In this document: in pieces, positions 1 to 11,219 of the stretch
Numbering within the stretch: the stretch's first letter is position 1
Layout: each line of letters starts with the position of its first letter
Assembly: GCA_015680685.1 (NCBI GenBank)
Contig: MNCI01037719.1
Coordinates: 3,893 to 43,081 of the forward strand
Source of the DNA: Gnetum montanum
Lineage: Eukaryota; Streptophyta; Gnetopsida; Gnetales; Gnetaceae
Length of the DNA: 39,189 bases
Reading direction: 5' to 3'
Position numbers and translations under genes: made by a program
The notes under the pieces: model-generated
Told to the model about the DNA's origin: nothing
The model's input: only the letters and a program-made list of their open reading frames with translations
Databases searched by the model: none

Positions 1-191
1 AAAAAATCACATACCTCAGACTTGCTTAACCATACACCGTGACACATACAAGCAAGCCTGGGAAGACAACGAACGATTAACCCCAAGTGTTTCTTGTGGC
101 GTTAAGGCATTTAGTCTGTGGAGTTCGACCGGATCGCGCGTGCACGCTCGTATTCGTATGGTGGAGTGTAGGGGTACCTCGCCACTCATTA
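1..191 (+). mobile_element. 3' terminal part of a plus-strand LTR (element 0)
   Basis: This is the R-U5 end of an LTR. Read in reverse complement it matches the starts of the LTRs at 1174, 21511 and 30434, including the GGCGAGGTACCCCTACAC stretch and the CTTCCCA / AACGA segment. It ends exactly at the family terminus CTCATTA at 191. The next base begins element 1 gag in the opposite orientation. A precise LTR end against unrelated sequence suggests an insertion whose remainder lies left of the window, which would make this its 3' LTR. The expected 5-bp target duplication is GCAAT (192-196). Confidence 0.75.
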
Positions 192-1150
192 GCAATGTTG
201 AGCATACTTCAAGTTGCCAATAGAGGGTCATCATCATCATTGCATCAATGATGTCGATGATGGTTTTGGCCACCCCTTTGATCTTAGTCGCCTTCACGAT
301 CATTGTTGTCTCGTTGATTACCTTCATCATAATTATTTTGATAGCAGCTTCTATGAGAATCAACAGATGAAGAGGAATGTTCGAAATTGGATGAAGAGGA
401 TGAAGAGGAAGCTGGACCGCCACTACCACCATAGTATATGCCACCATCTCTTTGTTCATTACAACCACCATTCTTAGATCCTTTGCAATTGTGATGCTTA
501 CCTGAGTCCCTACCTTGACTATCACTTTTTCCCAAACCTATTTTATGAATAGTGGATCATATGTTTAGGGTCACACCCTCATCACTAATAACAGGAGGTG
601 GAGAATCTTCATGTTGAAAACCTTCAAAGGGAGGATCCTCATTGTCATCTTGATCTAGTAGGAATAAGGGATTAGTGTAATGTTTTCCCTTTGTAGCCTC
701 ATGGTGCTTCTCCTGATATCAATCTCACTTGCGTTGTGTTTTAATGGGATAGTAGCCCCAACTGTCATAACCATTCACAAGATATTTCTTGTGAAGATCT
801 ATGATGCCCAAATTTTTAAGGGTTTGAAATAGCATCCTAGGCATAAATTAATCGAGGGGCAAGATGATGTTGCCTTCCATATCATGCCATCATAGCTATT
901 CATCCTAATGTAGGATGAAGGTGAAATTTGGTACATACTCATCTGGATAAGTATATACCACGTTTCACTCTTTTGGAACTAGTAGTTTGACATCTTCACA
1001 TCTATGAGGAAAAGAAAATATTTTACAAAATGAATAAAATTATCAGTGTGCTTAGTAGTTTATATGTCATTGAGAGTGGTGTTAACCTTGAGTTCATCCA
1101 ATGATATAAATAATATTCACTAATCCTATATAGCACATGTTTCAACAAAC
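192..1150 (-). pseudogene. Gag N-terminal region, element 1 (truncated)
   Basis: Read on the minus strand, this matches the N-terminal gag of element 4 (30289 downward). Shared parts are the segment encoding a YVP-F-F-H run near 900-960, an acidic EDPPFEG-type stretch near 620, then a Ser-rich run (SSSSSSS near 390) and an Arg/Asp/Asn/His-rich tail ending in a DPLLAT-like motif near 200. Several in-frame stops and shifts break it. It is cut at 192 by the plus-strand LTR, just where the conserved gag core should begin. In Gypsy elements Gag forms the cytoplasmic virus-like particle. The low-complexity, charged N-terminus is a feature of all copies in this window. No start codon could be fixed. 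Confidence 0.7.
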
Positions 1151-1155
1151 AAAGT

Positions 1156-1172
1156 CCTTGGCAATGGTGCCA
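1156..1172 (-). promoter_or_regulatory. Primer-binding site, element 1
   Basis: One base from the LTR end, the minus strand reads TGGCACCATTGCCAAGG. The usual tRNA-Asp-type PBS of plant Gypsy elements is TGGCGCCGTTGCCGGGG. The differences are all G to A, as expected from methylated-cytosine decay. It marks the start of minus-strand DNA synthesis and shows that the adjacent LTR is a 5' LTR. Confidence 0.75.
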
Positions 1173-1952
1173 ATGATGAGTGGCGAGGTATCCCTACATC
1201 TAACCATATGAATCACAAGCGTTCACGCACGATCCAATTGAATTTCGTAGACTTTTTAGTTTCTAGTGCACTAGCCCTCTAGGAGGTGGATCTTAACTTA
1301 AGGTCATTCGTTGTCTTCCCAATTACACTTGTGACATACATTAGTATGGTTAAGTGTAATTGAGGCATCTTATTTTTATCATTTTACATTTTATGATTTG
1401 GTGTTTAAAGGTAGATAAAGTAATTTGGATTAATCAATTTAATTTTAACTAATTAACTAGTATCTAACTAATCCTAACATAAGCATTCAATTCCACTCTC
1501 TGCACATGTGTTAAACCCACATATCTACTATTGGGTTACCAAGTGCTATGCTACTAGGTGTACTAAGCAATAACTCTACTGAGATTACTAAGCAAATACA
1601 TGTTACGCTCAAAGTGGTCATACTTATGTGTTTAATCTATCTAGCTTATCTTGCTTAATCCTTTATTAGCCTAATTACTAGGAAACATTTAATAAATAAA
1701 TAATTAAAAACATTAAATGCATAAATGAAATATTTAACCTATCCAAAGTGCTGCAAGGTATATCAGAAAGCTCATCTTTATTGTCACACATACTATTATG
1801 ATCAAGTACAATAATGCTCGAATAAAGATCTGTACACTCAATGAATCCTACTACAAGCACTTGGGAGAAATATTCTAACTCTCAAATGAACAAACTACAA
1901 GAGCTTTGCTACTACTGAAATCTTGCAACCATAAATGTGGTTGATAGGTGTG

Positions 1953-1960
1953 TATTTATA
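1953..1960 (-). promoter_or_regulatory. TATA box in element 1 LTR
   Basis: The minus strand reads TATAAATA. It lies about 20 bp downstream (element sense) of the 14-bp repeat array at 1981-2030. Corresponding boxes occur in the LTRs at 8500-8507, 18700-18707, 31159-31166 and 32633-32640. Confidence 0.7.
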
Positions 1961-1980
1961 GCCAAAAAGCGGACACTATG

Positions 1981-2030
1981 TCAATGGGGCCTTGTTGACG
2001 AGGTCACATTGATGAGGCCTCATTGACATA
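1981..2030 (-). repeat. 14-bp-period U3 array, element 1 LTR
   Basis: TTGA/TCAA-containing units begin at 1981, 1995, 2009 and 2023, exactly 14 bp apart. The unit in element sense is roughly CCTCATCAAYRNRN. The same unit is tandemly repeated in the LTR of element 5 (32529-32578). Confidence 0.7.
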
Positions 2031-2053
2031 AACCAAAAAACTACGACTCATTA

Positions 2054-2070
2054 GCCATCTTCCCAACAAC
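2054..2070 (-). promoter_or_regulatory. PPT-like sequence at the 3' end of element 2
   Basis: The minus strand reads GTTGGGAAGATGGC directly before an LTR start. It corresponds to the GGGGGAGATGGCC tract at 24096-24111 (element 4) and the GGGGAAGATGGCC tract at 13275-13289 (element 3). In those copies about 1 kb of 3' non-coding block follows; here an LTR follows at once. Either this is the true PPT of a shorter subfamily or the 3' block was displaced by insertion of element 1. Confidence 0.5.
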
Positions 2071-2099
2071 TGAGTTGGAAGAAAGAGATTTAAAAAATT

Positions 2100-5000
2100 A
2101 AGCATGCTTATCCATTCGTTAAGCTTCTTTGATCATTGGCTCTTTTAGGTTCATGAAAAGGTTTAAGTTGTTACATGCTGAGTAACTATTTCTTGTTTAG
2201 GATTTTAGGTTTGTATATTAACATGGTCCCAAAAGGAAAGGTTTCATAGATAATATAAGGCCTTTCCCACAATGTTTAGAATGTAGTTCTTTGTGGTATG
2301 TGTGTGGGATTCTAGTATCAAACCCTATCTCCTAGTTGAAATTTCACTTTCCTAATTCTAAGGTCATGTCGGTGTGTATTAAATGCCTTATGCACCTTGT
2401 TAGATGATAGGGCCACCAATTGATTCTCGTTTAGCATTTTGAGATTCATTAACATTTCTTTCTATGCTAGGCTAAGGTCAAGGCAAAGGTCATAAGTGGT
2501 TGATAGTGTATGTAGCTTTTCTTGGATAGGAAGAGTTGGTAGTTTGTCATACACAAGCTCGTAGGGAGAGTAGCCAATAGAAAGTTTTCAAGTGAAGCGA
2601 TAAGCCCAAAGGGAATTATTGAGTTTGGTGCTTCAATCCCTCCTATATTTACTGATGGTTCATGTTAGTTTTTATGTGATCTCCCTATTTGTATCTTTCA
2701 CTTGAACATTAGCATAGGGGTGGTAGGATGTTGTTAGTTTATGTTTAACCCCCAAGCCTTGCATGAGGTTTTGAAATGTGGTGCCTATAAAATGAGTTGC
2801 ATTATCAGAAACAAGTGCATGCGACATCCCAAACCTATTTAAAACATGTTGTTGTACAAACTGAGTAGTTGTAGAAGATGTGCAATTGGTGATGGTTGCT
2901 ACTTCTACCCACTTCGTATAGTAGTAATAGCTACTATGATGTATGCCTTTCCATTGGACATGGGAGTGATGAAACCCATGAAATCAATGCCCCAAATATC
3001 GAATGGCTCTAGTGATTAGATCCACTATTGATATTTCTTCATACAAGTAGTCATCCCACCATCACGTTGGCAACTTTCATAGGAGCAGATGAAGTGATGA
3101 GCATTTCTGAAGAGTGTTGGCCAATAATACCTTGCCATGAGAATCTCAATGATTGTATGTATCCCAGCATAGTGGCCCCCACAAGGACCCTCATAAGCAT
3201 CTTAGGGAATGCTCAGTTGGTCATTATCAAGTACATACCAGCAAACTATGTCATGGGCACACACCTTGTAAAGGTTTCTATTGATTTCCATGAAGTTTTT
3301 TACCTGGTAAAGAAACTACTCTTTCTTCCTATTTTCCCAATCTTATGGCATCTCATGAGTGAGAAGGTAGGTGAGAATGCCATCATATCAATTAGTTTAA
3401 GTGGGCACTTATTCAGTTATAGCTTTAGCAAAGAAGAGCTCATCAAGAAATTGATCTAAAAGTGGACTCTTCTCTTCTTTGTTGTCCCATCTCAACTGAG
3501 ACAAGTGGTTAGCAATCATGTTCTTGGTCCCTTTATGATCTACCATTGTTAGATTGAATTCCTGTAAGATCACTAACCATTGTATGATACAAAGGCTTAC
3601 TATTAGCTTATTCACCAAGAACTGGATTGCACTGTGGTCTACAAGCACATAGTGCTTGAATTTTCCCAAGGCATACACTACTACCATAAGTTCTTTCTCT
3701 ATTATGGTGTAGTTTAGTTGTGCACCCACAATGCTTCTACTCACATAGTGGATGTAGTAAGGGTGTTTCTGATTGTTCAACTACATGAGCATGGCTCCCA
3801 AGGTATAATTGGATGTGTCCATTATGATGTAAAAGGGTTTAGACTAGTCAAGTGCTCATAGAATTAGAGTTCTCATGAGTATTTTTTTAGTTGTTGGAAT
3901 GCATGCTCACATTCCTTAGTTTAGACAAACGAAGCATCCTTCTTTGTTAGCTCCACTAATGGTTTGACGATCTTAGAGAAATTCTTGATGAAGCGTCAGT
4001 AGTAGCTATTGTGGCCAAGGAATGACCTCATATCTTTAACTATTTTTGGATGTCAGGTAACTTCTTAGATAACCCTTATTTTCTTAGAGTCCACCTTGAT
4101 CCCTTTTTGTGAAATTATGTGCCCTAAAACAATGCCTTCTTGGACCATCAAGTGGCTTTTTTGCTAGTTGAGCATAAGGTTTATCTCTATGCACCTTTTT
4201 AGCACTTGCTTAAGATGGTCTAGGGCTTGCTTAAATGTAGCCCCATAGGTCGAGAAGTCATCCATGAATACTTTCATCTCTCTACCAATCTATTATTGAA
4301 AAATGCTTAGGATGAAGCGTTGGAATGTCGCAAGGGCATTACATAGGCTAAATAACATCTTTCTGTATGTGAAAATTTGCCAAGGACTTATGAATGTGAT
4401 TTGGCCTAATCCTTTAATGCTATCCGGATTTGGTTATAGCCACTATAAACATCCAAAAATTTGTAATAACAATGCTCAGAAATTATGTCCAACACTTGGT
4501 CCACAAATGATAAAGGAAAATGATCCTTAAATGTTTCCATGTTTAGTAGCCTAAAATCAATGTAGATTCTCCATTTTCCACCTATTCTTTAGCATTATAA
4601 TGAGTGGGCTAATCCACTCACTGTCCACAATGGGATAGATGAATACCATATTAAGGAGTTGTTTAATCTCCTCTTTGACAATCTACTTTAGTTTAGGGTT
4701 CAACCGTCATTGTGACTACCTCTTTACTTTCATGGATGAATATGTGTAAATGAAATTTTGGCATATCCTTATATTAATTCTAGTCAATTCATGATATGAC
4801 CAAGCAAAGGTTGTTAGCCATTTGTTGACCACTTCCAATAGTTTCGTTTTTTTCATAGGAGCAAGGTTAGCATTGATAATGACTAGCTTTTCATTTTTTA
4901 GAAAATAATATTCTATTATGGCTAGTAGATTTTTTAACTCAAAGGGATCCTATTTAAAGCTCTTAGGAATTTCCAACTCTCCCCAATTGATGTCATTAGG

Positions 5001-5900
5001 TTCATCAGAGTGTTGGTGATGGATTTGCTTCATTTCATCCATGCTTTCAATCTAAACACTTGTTAGGCTCTTATTTTGTTCCATGCACAATGTTGAACTA
5101 CTTTTAGATTTAGCTGTGAGTCACTAGGTACCCTCTTATTTTGTGGTTGCTACATACTTGCCCTTTGTACTTTTGTGACATCTGCACACTGCCTGCATGT
5201 TGTGATGGTCATGCTTTTAATTGTCCATAATCTTTGCATGGAATGGCACCTTGTGTTACTGTACACGATGCATGGAACATACTACCTCTTAATTTTTCCA
5301 AAGTTATTTTCCTTGAAAATCTTAAAGGAAAAGTCTCTGATTCCTAGTCATGCATCTATTATGCTTAGCCAAGTCCTTCCACTGATGATTGGGTAGTCCC
5401 CCTTGTAGTTGTCTAGTCAGAAAACCAAGAAGTCAATAGGATATGACCACCCACAAATGATGGTCACAATGTCCTCCACTAATTCAAAGGGAACAATGAT
5501 GGAATGATCTGCTAACTCAAGATGACTATTGCTCTTCTTGAGAGGAGGTAGGTTCCAGGCTTTGTGCATTTCATGTAAGATCAAATTGACACCAGAACTT
5601 GAGTCTAGAAGAGCCTTGCAAAGCTCATTCCTAGTGATTTATAGGTAAATTAGGGAACTTCTAGGATCAGATCTGTTTGTGGGAAGGTGGCCAACTTTTA
5701 TCCAATTTGTGACTACACAAGTCAACATTATAGTATGTACATTGGAAGGCGTTTGGTTTGAAGGATTGTTAAAAGATGTTATAGAGGAGAAAGAAGAAGT
5801 AGGGTCATTAGTCATAGGTATCTATGAGGGCTTAGTAGGACTATTGGTTATGAAAAAATGTCATTTTAAGAATTATTATCCAAACCACTTGGCTGGGAAG
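2100..5900 (-). pseudogene. pol: Pol polyprotein remnant of element 2 (PR-RT-RH-INT)
   Basis: The domains lie in the Ty3/Gypsy order on the minus strand. The protease (about 5680-5250) has ALLDSSS where a D-S/T-G triad is needed, so the catalytic Gly is lost. RT (about 5000-3900) has a recognisable FMDDF active-site box near 4258-4272. The RNase H part (about 3860-3470) includes the EKELMVV segment and a shortened DHSAI motif. Integrase (about 3330-2480) has DIWGIDFMG with the first catalytic Asp, SDNATHF with the second, and a Lys where the third catalytic Glu is expected (VQVKDTNREI). Many stops and frameshifts are present. No chromodomain was seen after INT. The wording is closest to Athila-like, non-chromovirus Gypsy pol, inferred from motif style only. 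Confidence 0.85.
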
Positions 5901-5929
5901 TTGGTTGTAAATTAAAATTCTTTGTGGCA

Positions 5930-7760
5930 TTTCTTTTCTACAACTGGGCTAAAATTTCACCTTGCATGGATGGAATGGATGGCAACTGAGTTGAGGGTGG
6001 AGGTACATGTGCAAAAGGATGAGAAGGGTAAAATGGAAATGGGGATTCCCCTCTTAGAGATTGTGCTTTATAATTCTTAGGAGGGTAGTAGTGGTGTTGG
6101 AAAGAGGTATGACTAGAAGAGTTATGCAAAAAAATTGACTATTGAACATAGTACCAGTATGGATCTGGTTATTTGTAAGGGTACTACTACCTTGGTGGTG
6201 GCATCCCCCATGATTGTGGGTACTTCCACTATTGATACTACTCATGAGGTTAAGGTGGAGCTTCACTCAGATAGTAGGCTTGTTGGTGTAATTGCCTCTA
6301 GTTACCTTTAGGATAAGGCAACCTCCTCGGTGCTTGTCTTTTTGCCAATATAGGATTCAAAGTATATATCTTAGATTCCTGTAAGTGTGATAAAACTAGG
6401 CAACATCCCTTAGGATGCTTGTATTGGAAAATGTTACACCCACCATCATCATTTGTTTTGGAATCCACAACCTCTTTAATAGCAACAACTTTGCCCTTAT
6501 TCCTCTAATGGGCATGTTCAGCTTCATTCTCCTTTAGTCACAACTGCTACCTTGCTCTTTCAACTCCTCTACAATTTTGAGAGTAGTTTGAAACTTTTCA
6601 CCTAAATATTCTCATATTTTTCCTACCTTGGCTAATATTTCATAAACATATTTTTTTATCGTTAAGGTTTTATGTTGCACCACTTCATCAAGTGGTGTCT
6701 CCTCCTCATTGTCATAGAATCGAACCTTTCTTTTGCACTTGGAAGGATCCCAATTGTACTCCTCTACACTTTCTTTCTTTCTTAGCTCATCCTCTTCTTT
6801 GGCGACCTAATCAATTAGCCTTTGGATCTAATGAGCCCTTAGCTTTGAAATCCTCCCCTAGGCATAGACCCTAAGAGTTATCCTTGTTTTTGTTTAGAGC
6901 CCATCTATGATATGACGTAGTTGGTCCTTTGAGAATAGCCATGGCTTAGGCATTGGTGCAATAGAGAGTAATTTCTACCCATAACCACATCAAGAATTCA
7001 TGTGTTCCTTATTTCCAACCTTGGATCTGCTATCCCAAGTTAGACACTTAGGAGTACATTTGATACTTATCATTGAAGAGTTCAAGCATTGTACTCCACC
7101 ATCTGATTTATTCTAGTTCTAAGGACTGGTATAAGCTTTTAGCCTCCTTGATGAGTGTCTTAGGGAATAACTTTAATTTATACCATTCATTCTCAATGTT
7201 TTGTAAGGCACATGCATCATGAAAGGCTTGGAGATGATTTTATGGATTAGAATTATATCTCCCTTTAAATTTTAGGATATTGTTCACGTCCAACCATTTG
7301 ATCTGGCTATCTTTCATGTGTTGTGTTGGAATTATCATGGCCTCTACAATGTTCAACATATTTTTGGTTACAAGCAAAGGCTTATCATAGTCATGGCCCT
7401 TGCGATGGCTATGATACCTATGATGCCCTTTGCTATTCCTTCTTTCTCTATGGTGGGCCTCCCTTGATTGCCCACTCCCCTGGTCTCTACTCTTTTGGTA
7501 AGTTCTATGATCATCTTCATCCTACCAATCACCTCCATCATGGTCTCTCCCTTTGTAACCTTAATTAGAGTTAGAGGAGGAAGATGATGAGGATGACATG
7601 GACAAAGAGGGAGGAGAGCCAACACCAAAATAATGTTTGCTACTCCTTTTCTTTAGTCCCATCCATGATCACCATGTTTATCTTTATCATGATGCTTATC
7701 ATTATTCCTATCTTAACTCCTTCCTTTAGAGCCCCCATGGTCATGAGACCTATTATTCCT
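5930..7760 (-). pseudogene. gag: Gag remnant of element 2
   Basis: Minus-strand pieces align with element 4 gag. A charged His/Asp/Lys-rich N-terminal stretch (about 7740-7640) is followed by a Ser run near 7580. The gag core (about 7300-7030) holds the FHDACALQNIENEW and LFNDKYQMYS segments. An EEYNWDPS motif lies near 6750, and a Tyr/Pro/His-rich C-terminal linker spans about 6270-5930. Frames are broken repeatedly. The N-terminal end runs straight into the LTR at 7761 with no PBS or leader. That points to a deletion spanning the LTR tip, the PBS and the gag start, or to recombination between elements. Confidence 0.75.
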
Positions 7761-8600
7761 CAAACCAAGCTGATCACTAAGTGTTCATGTGTGATCTAAT
7801 TAGATTTCATGGACTTGTAGCCTTCTAAGTACACTGGTCTCTAGGAAGTGAAATTAATCGTTACAATCATTTGTTGTCTTCGTAATTACACTTGTGATAT
7901 GCAAAGGTATGATTAAGTGTAACTGAGGCATATGATTTTAATTATTTTTATGTTTTATATTTTGGATGCTTAAAATAAAGTATGAAAAGAATGAAGTAAT
8001 TTAATTGCTAATTTAATCTAACTAACCAATGTCTAACTAATCTTAACATAAGCATTCGGTCCTACATTTTGAACTCATCTTGAACACATATAATGCTACT
8101 AGGTTACCAAATGTTAAGCATTGATGGGATTACCATGCTTCATGCTCATATTTGTAGTGGTCGTGCTTATGTGCTTAATTAATCATTATTTAACCTAGCT
8201 AGCTTAATTTCTTAATTAGCTTAATCACTTGAAAGAATTAAATAAAATTGTTGAAAATATTAAATGCATGAAGAAAATATTTAATCTAGCAAAAGTGTTG
8301 CAAGGTTTTTTAGAAAGTTCATCTTTATTGCCGCACACACTATTGGGTCTTAGGTATAACAGTGCTTGAATAAAGATTTGTACACTTAATGAATCCTATT
8401 GTAGGCATTCGGGAAAATATTCTAACTTTAGGGAAGAAAAACTATAAGAGCTATGCTACACTATGAAAAAAGAAGCCATGAACATGGTAGGTGAGTATGT
8501 ATTTATAGGCAAAATAGACACTACATCAACGGGGTCACATCAATGCATCAAATCATGTGTCAAAGGGGTCCAATTGATGTAGCCAATTTATGATTCATCA
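7761..8600 (-). mobile_element. 3' LTR of element 3 (U5 end deleted)
   Basis: This matches the 1174-2053 LTR from its U3 end inward (end motif TTCATCA at 8600). It lacks about the last 35-40 bp of U5 and the TGATGAG terminus. The PPT TATGGGGGTA (reverse of 8601-8610) lies immediately upstream, identifying it as the 3' LTR of the element to its right. A TATAAATA box (8500-8507), a U3 repeat array (about 8525-8570) and an AATAAA signal are present in element sense. Its broken U5 touches the gag of element 2. Confidence 0.75.
8500..8507 (-). promoter_or_regulatory. TATA box in element 3 LTR
   Basis: The minus strand reads TATAAATA. It sits 17 bp downstream of the ATCAAC/ATCAAT repeat units at 8525 and 8539 (14 bp apart). 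Confidence 0.65.
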
Positions 8601-8610
8601 TACCCCCATA
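8601..8610 (-). promoter_or_regulatory. Terminal polypurine tract, element 3
   Basis: The minus strand reads TATGGGGGTA directly before the LTR start. Element 4 has the near-identical CATGGGGGTA at 22291-22300 in the same place. This primes plus-strand DNA synthesis during reverse transcription. Confidence 0.75.
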
Positions 8611-8844
8611 ATTGAATGAAAAATCATCCTCAAGCTTTTTACAAATTTGAAAAGCTATGAAATTATTGACTAATTACAGACATATGACTAACACAAACAC
8701 ACACAAACAAAAAAACACTAAGTACCCGTTTGTATGAATATACAATCATTACAAAATTTTTTGGTGTTTAGGACTACAAAATTGAACACTAGGATAAAAT
8801 TTACAAACAAAATCCCTTTGATGATGTGAAGATGATGAAGAAGA

Positions 8845-11163
8845 TTAAATAGCCCTAGGTGGTGGAGGCTCTAGAGGTTCCAAAGGACCTTCTCTTGCTT
8901 CACACACATTTAGTGGTTGAGGTTGTTATTGTTGTCTTATTGCTACTATTGCAACTTTTGGTGAAAGATAGAAAACATCCAATAATGCTTTCATCTTCTC
9001 TTGCTTACTCCTAGCATCATGCATGGTTCACGCAGTTTCGCCAATGTGGGCCAAAATGGGCACATCCTAAGGATAGGACATTGTTGGAAAAAACTTATTG
9101 ACATTGAAGTACCAGACAACAAATTGTTTGCATTTGATGTTAAATTCCTTGATTGCATTTTGTAGTTCTTGGTAATCATTCATTCTTCTAGAAAGGTTCT
9201 CAATAGTTGATCTTTGATCAGTGAATCTTACCTTGAAAACTTCAAGTTTAGCATTTACAGTCTTAAGATTTTGTTGTGTCTCCTTGTGATGCCTTAACTC
9301 TACTTGTACAACAAGTACGAGTTGGCTATCTATTTCTCTAACTCTGACCATGGTTGTCCAATAGTCAACATTGTCAAGTTCTAATATCAAAGATTGGTAA
9401 GTTCCATATATATAGTCATCTCCTCAATCTGTAACCCCTTCATGCAGATGTCCACTTTATTATATGCATCCAACCCGTCAATGAAGGGTTACCATACTTG
9501 TCATCCTTATTAGAGTTATTTGAGAGCCTTAATAACTTTTTCCTAAGTCATCTATATGTGTCTTTCATTAACTTCCTTTTGTAGGTCAACTTGATCTCTA
9601 TATGTGTCTTTCATTAACTTCCTTTCGTAGGGTTTTGCACTTTAGCCATTTCAAGTTGTCCTTCCAAAATGATGCATTTTCCCTTTTCTTCAAGTAGCTT
9701 TGACTGAGTTGTAGTGATGTTATCTAAAAAATCAAAGATATTCGAACTTGGTTACCTAGTTTCCACCAGTCGGTCCATCAGTTCTTTATGCTAGGTTACA
9801 CTTAACTTGCCACTAACTATGCCTATGGACGTATGCACATCTCTAAGTGCAAAAATGTCTGATACAAATGCCACAGGTGCATTCAATACATTGGTGATTC
9901 AATCAACAACTACTTTGAATACTATCTCATACCCTTAGTGTTGCATCACCAAGACAGTTGCCCCATCATCCTCTTCCAAGTGTATCAAAAAGGTAGCAGC
10001 ATTCCCAAATATTTCTAGGAGTTGTTGTTGTTGTAAGAGAGACATTGTTACCTCTTGGGTGCTAGGATTTGACCTTGCAAGTATAGAATATTCGTCCACC
10101 TTCCTCCATTTGACTGTTTGCTTGAGCCACTTCTTTGAGGTGACTCATTGTACGATGGAACATAGATGGATCCGCACCACTTATTTCTACTTGTTTCTCC
10201 TACTCACGTAAGAGCTACTCTTAGATTTTTCACAGGCACTTAATGGTAGTGTAGGCCTTTAGCATTGTTTCCTGAGTGGGTGGTGGAGGTGGCAGTTACT
10301 GCTTCTCTTCTTTGGATATGGCATGGGTCTTGTCTTTCATCATTTTAGACTAGCAAACAATGGGAGTATGCCTGATTGTGTTATCTGCATAGCAAACTAT
10401 CCCTGTCCTTTTCTAGAGTTTTCTAATTAGGCATGGAAAGGGTAGGATTTTCCTTCCACATTCATTTTTCTTGAAGCACTTTTCTATCTCTCCATATAGG
10501 TTAGCTTTGGAAGGTTTACAAATAATTTCTTACTTAAAGAGGCACATGCATAGGCGGAGAAAGCAATTACCTTGTTGGGCCTCATCATCTGATTGAGGTG
10601 ATAAGTTACTATCTTGAAGTATATGTGCTCCACTAGTGTGAGTGCACTAAACTCATTGTGGTTAACCCCATAACACTACTAGGTCCACTCCTTTTTTGCC
10701 TTTGGATCTACTTACATGGAGATCTCTGCCAAATGGATCCCAGAATTAGGTAGACCAAGAGCTTGTGCAATAGCTTCCACTAAGTAAGACACCCGAATGT
10801 CCTTGATTTTTATAGTGGCTCCTTCCTTTCTACTATTCTAGAAGAGATATGTCTCTCCTATGTATCAATCTCCATTGGATGTGATGATTGGCCATATGGG
10901 AAAGTTTTGCATCTACATCTTAACTTCTGCTAGACCATGTTCTAAGAATGGTCCAAAGTTTAGTTCTTAGATAATTGAGCATTAGACATCATGAGGCTTG
11001 ATCATATTAAGGCAAGCTTGTGTCAAACAGATTCCACTTTGGGATATTTCCAAAGAGGTCCTATTGTATGAGTTTTTTTTTGCCTGCTCTTGGGCTTGTT
11101 TGTACTACTCTTTTTCAACTCTAGGTTGTTTCTCCTTTTGTTGGAATGGTCTTCCTTCCTATG
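8845..11163 (-). pseudogene. Third ORF of element 3, in the env position (unrecognised)
   Basis: From about 11163 down to 10265 a single minus-strand frame stays readable for some 300 codons despite roughly a dozen stops. It includes GATIKIKDIRVSYLVEAIA near 10810 and QMMRPNKVIAFSAYACASLS near 10565. After frameshifts the frame continues through a Gln run (LLQQQQLLEIFGN near 10030) and a heptad-like coiled-coil region (about 9720-9630 and 9390-9067). It ends in a Pro-rich tail with a TAA stop finishing at 8845, about 235 bp before the PPT. The position between pol and the 3' LTR is where Athila-type elements carry an env-like ORF. No signal peptide or membrane helix was seen, so env is not supported. 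I do not recognise the protein family. A captured host gene or an unrelated inserted element is also possible. Confidence 0.55.
9551..9631 (+). repeat. 35-bp local direct duplication in the third ORF
   Basis: The string TCTATATGTGTCTTTCATTA and its following 15 bases occur at 9551-9585 and again at 9597-9631 with one mismatch, at a 46-bp offset. It looks like a small local duplication that shifted the frame of the decayed ORF. Confidence 0.8.
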
Positions 11164-11219
11164 ACTATCTCAGTCTCTGTGCCATCTATAATCACAACAT
11201 GACTAAGGGTTAGCATATA

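Larger units (their letters stand above)
1174..2053 (-). mobile_element. 5' LTR of element 1
   Basis: The 880-bp LTR has family ends TGATGAG (1174) and CTCATTA (2053). In element sense, U3 carries a 14-bp-period array (1981-2030), a TATAAATA box (reverse of 1953-1960) about 20 bp downstream of it, and a downstream AATAAA-type signal in R. The PBS at 1156-1172 assigns it as a 5' LTR. On the other side it directly touches the PPT-like sequence of element 2, so element 1 may have inserted there. Alternatively, this LTR could be shared as element 2's own 3' LTR. Divergence from the LTR at 7761-8600 is clear by eye. Confidence 0.8.

Noticed and set aside
214-477. A His-rich plus-strand frame that could suggest a metal-binding peptide
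   Set aside because: It is the antisense of low-complexity gag (Ser/Asp/Asn runs) on the minus strand, which matches other gag copies.
3028-3459. A 143-residue plus-strand frame
   Set aside because: It is antisense to the integrase and RNase H region of element 2, whose minus-strand motifs are recognisable.
8845-11163. Calling the third ORF an envelope gene
   Set aside because: Position fits, but no signal peptide, fusion peptide or transmembrane segment was visible, only coiled coil and a Pro-rich end.
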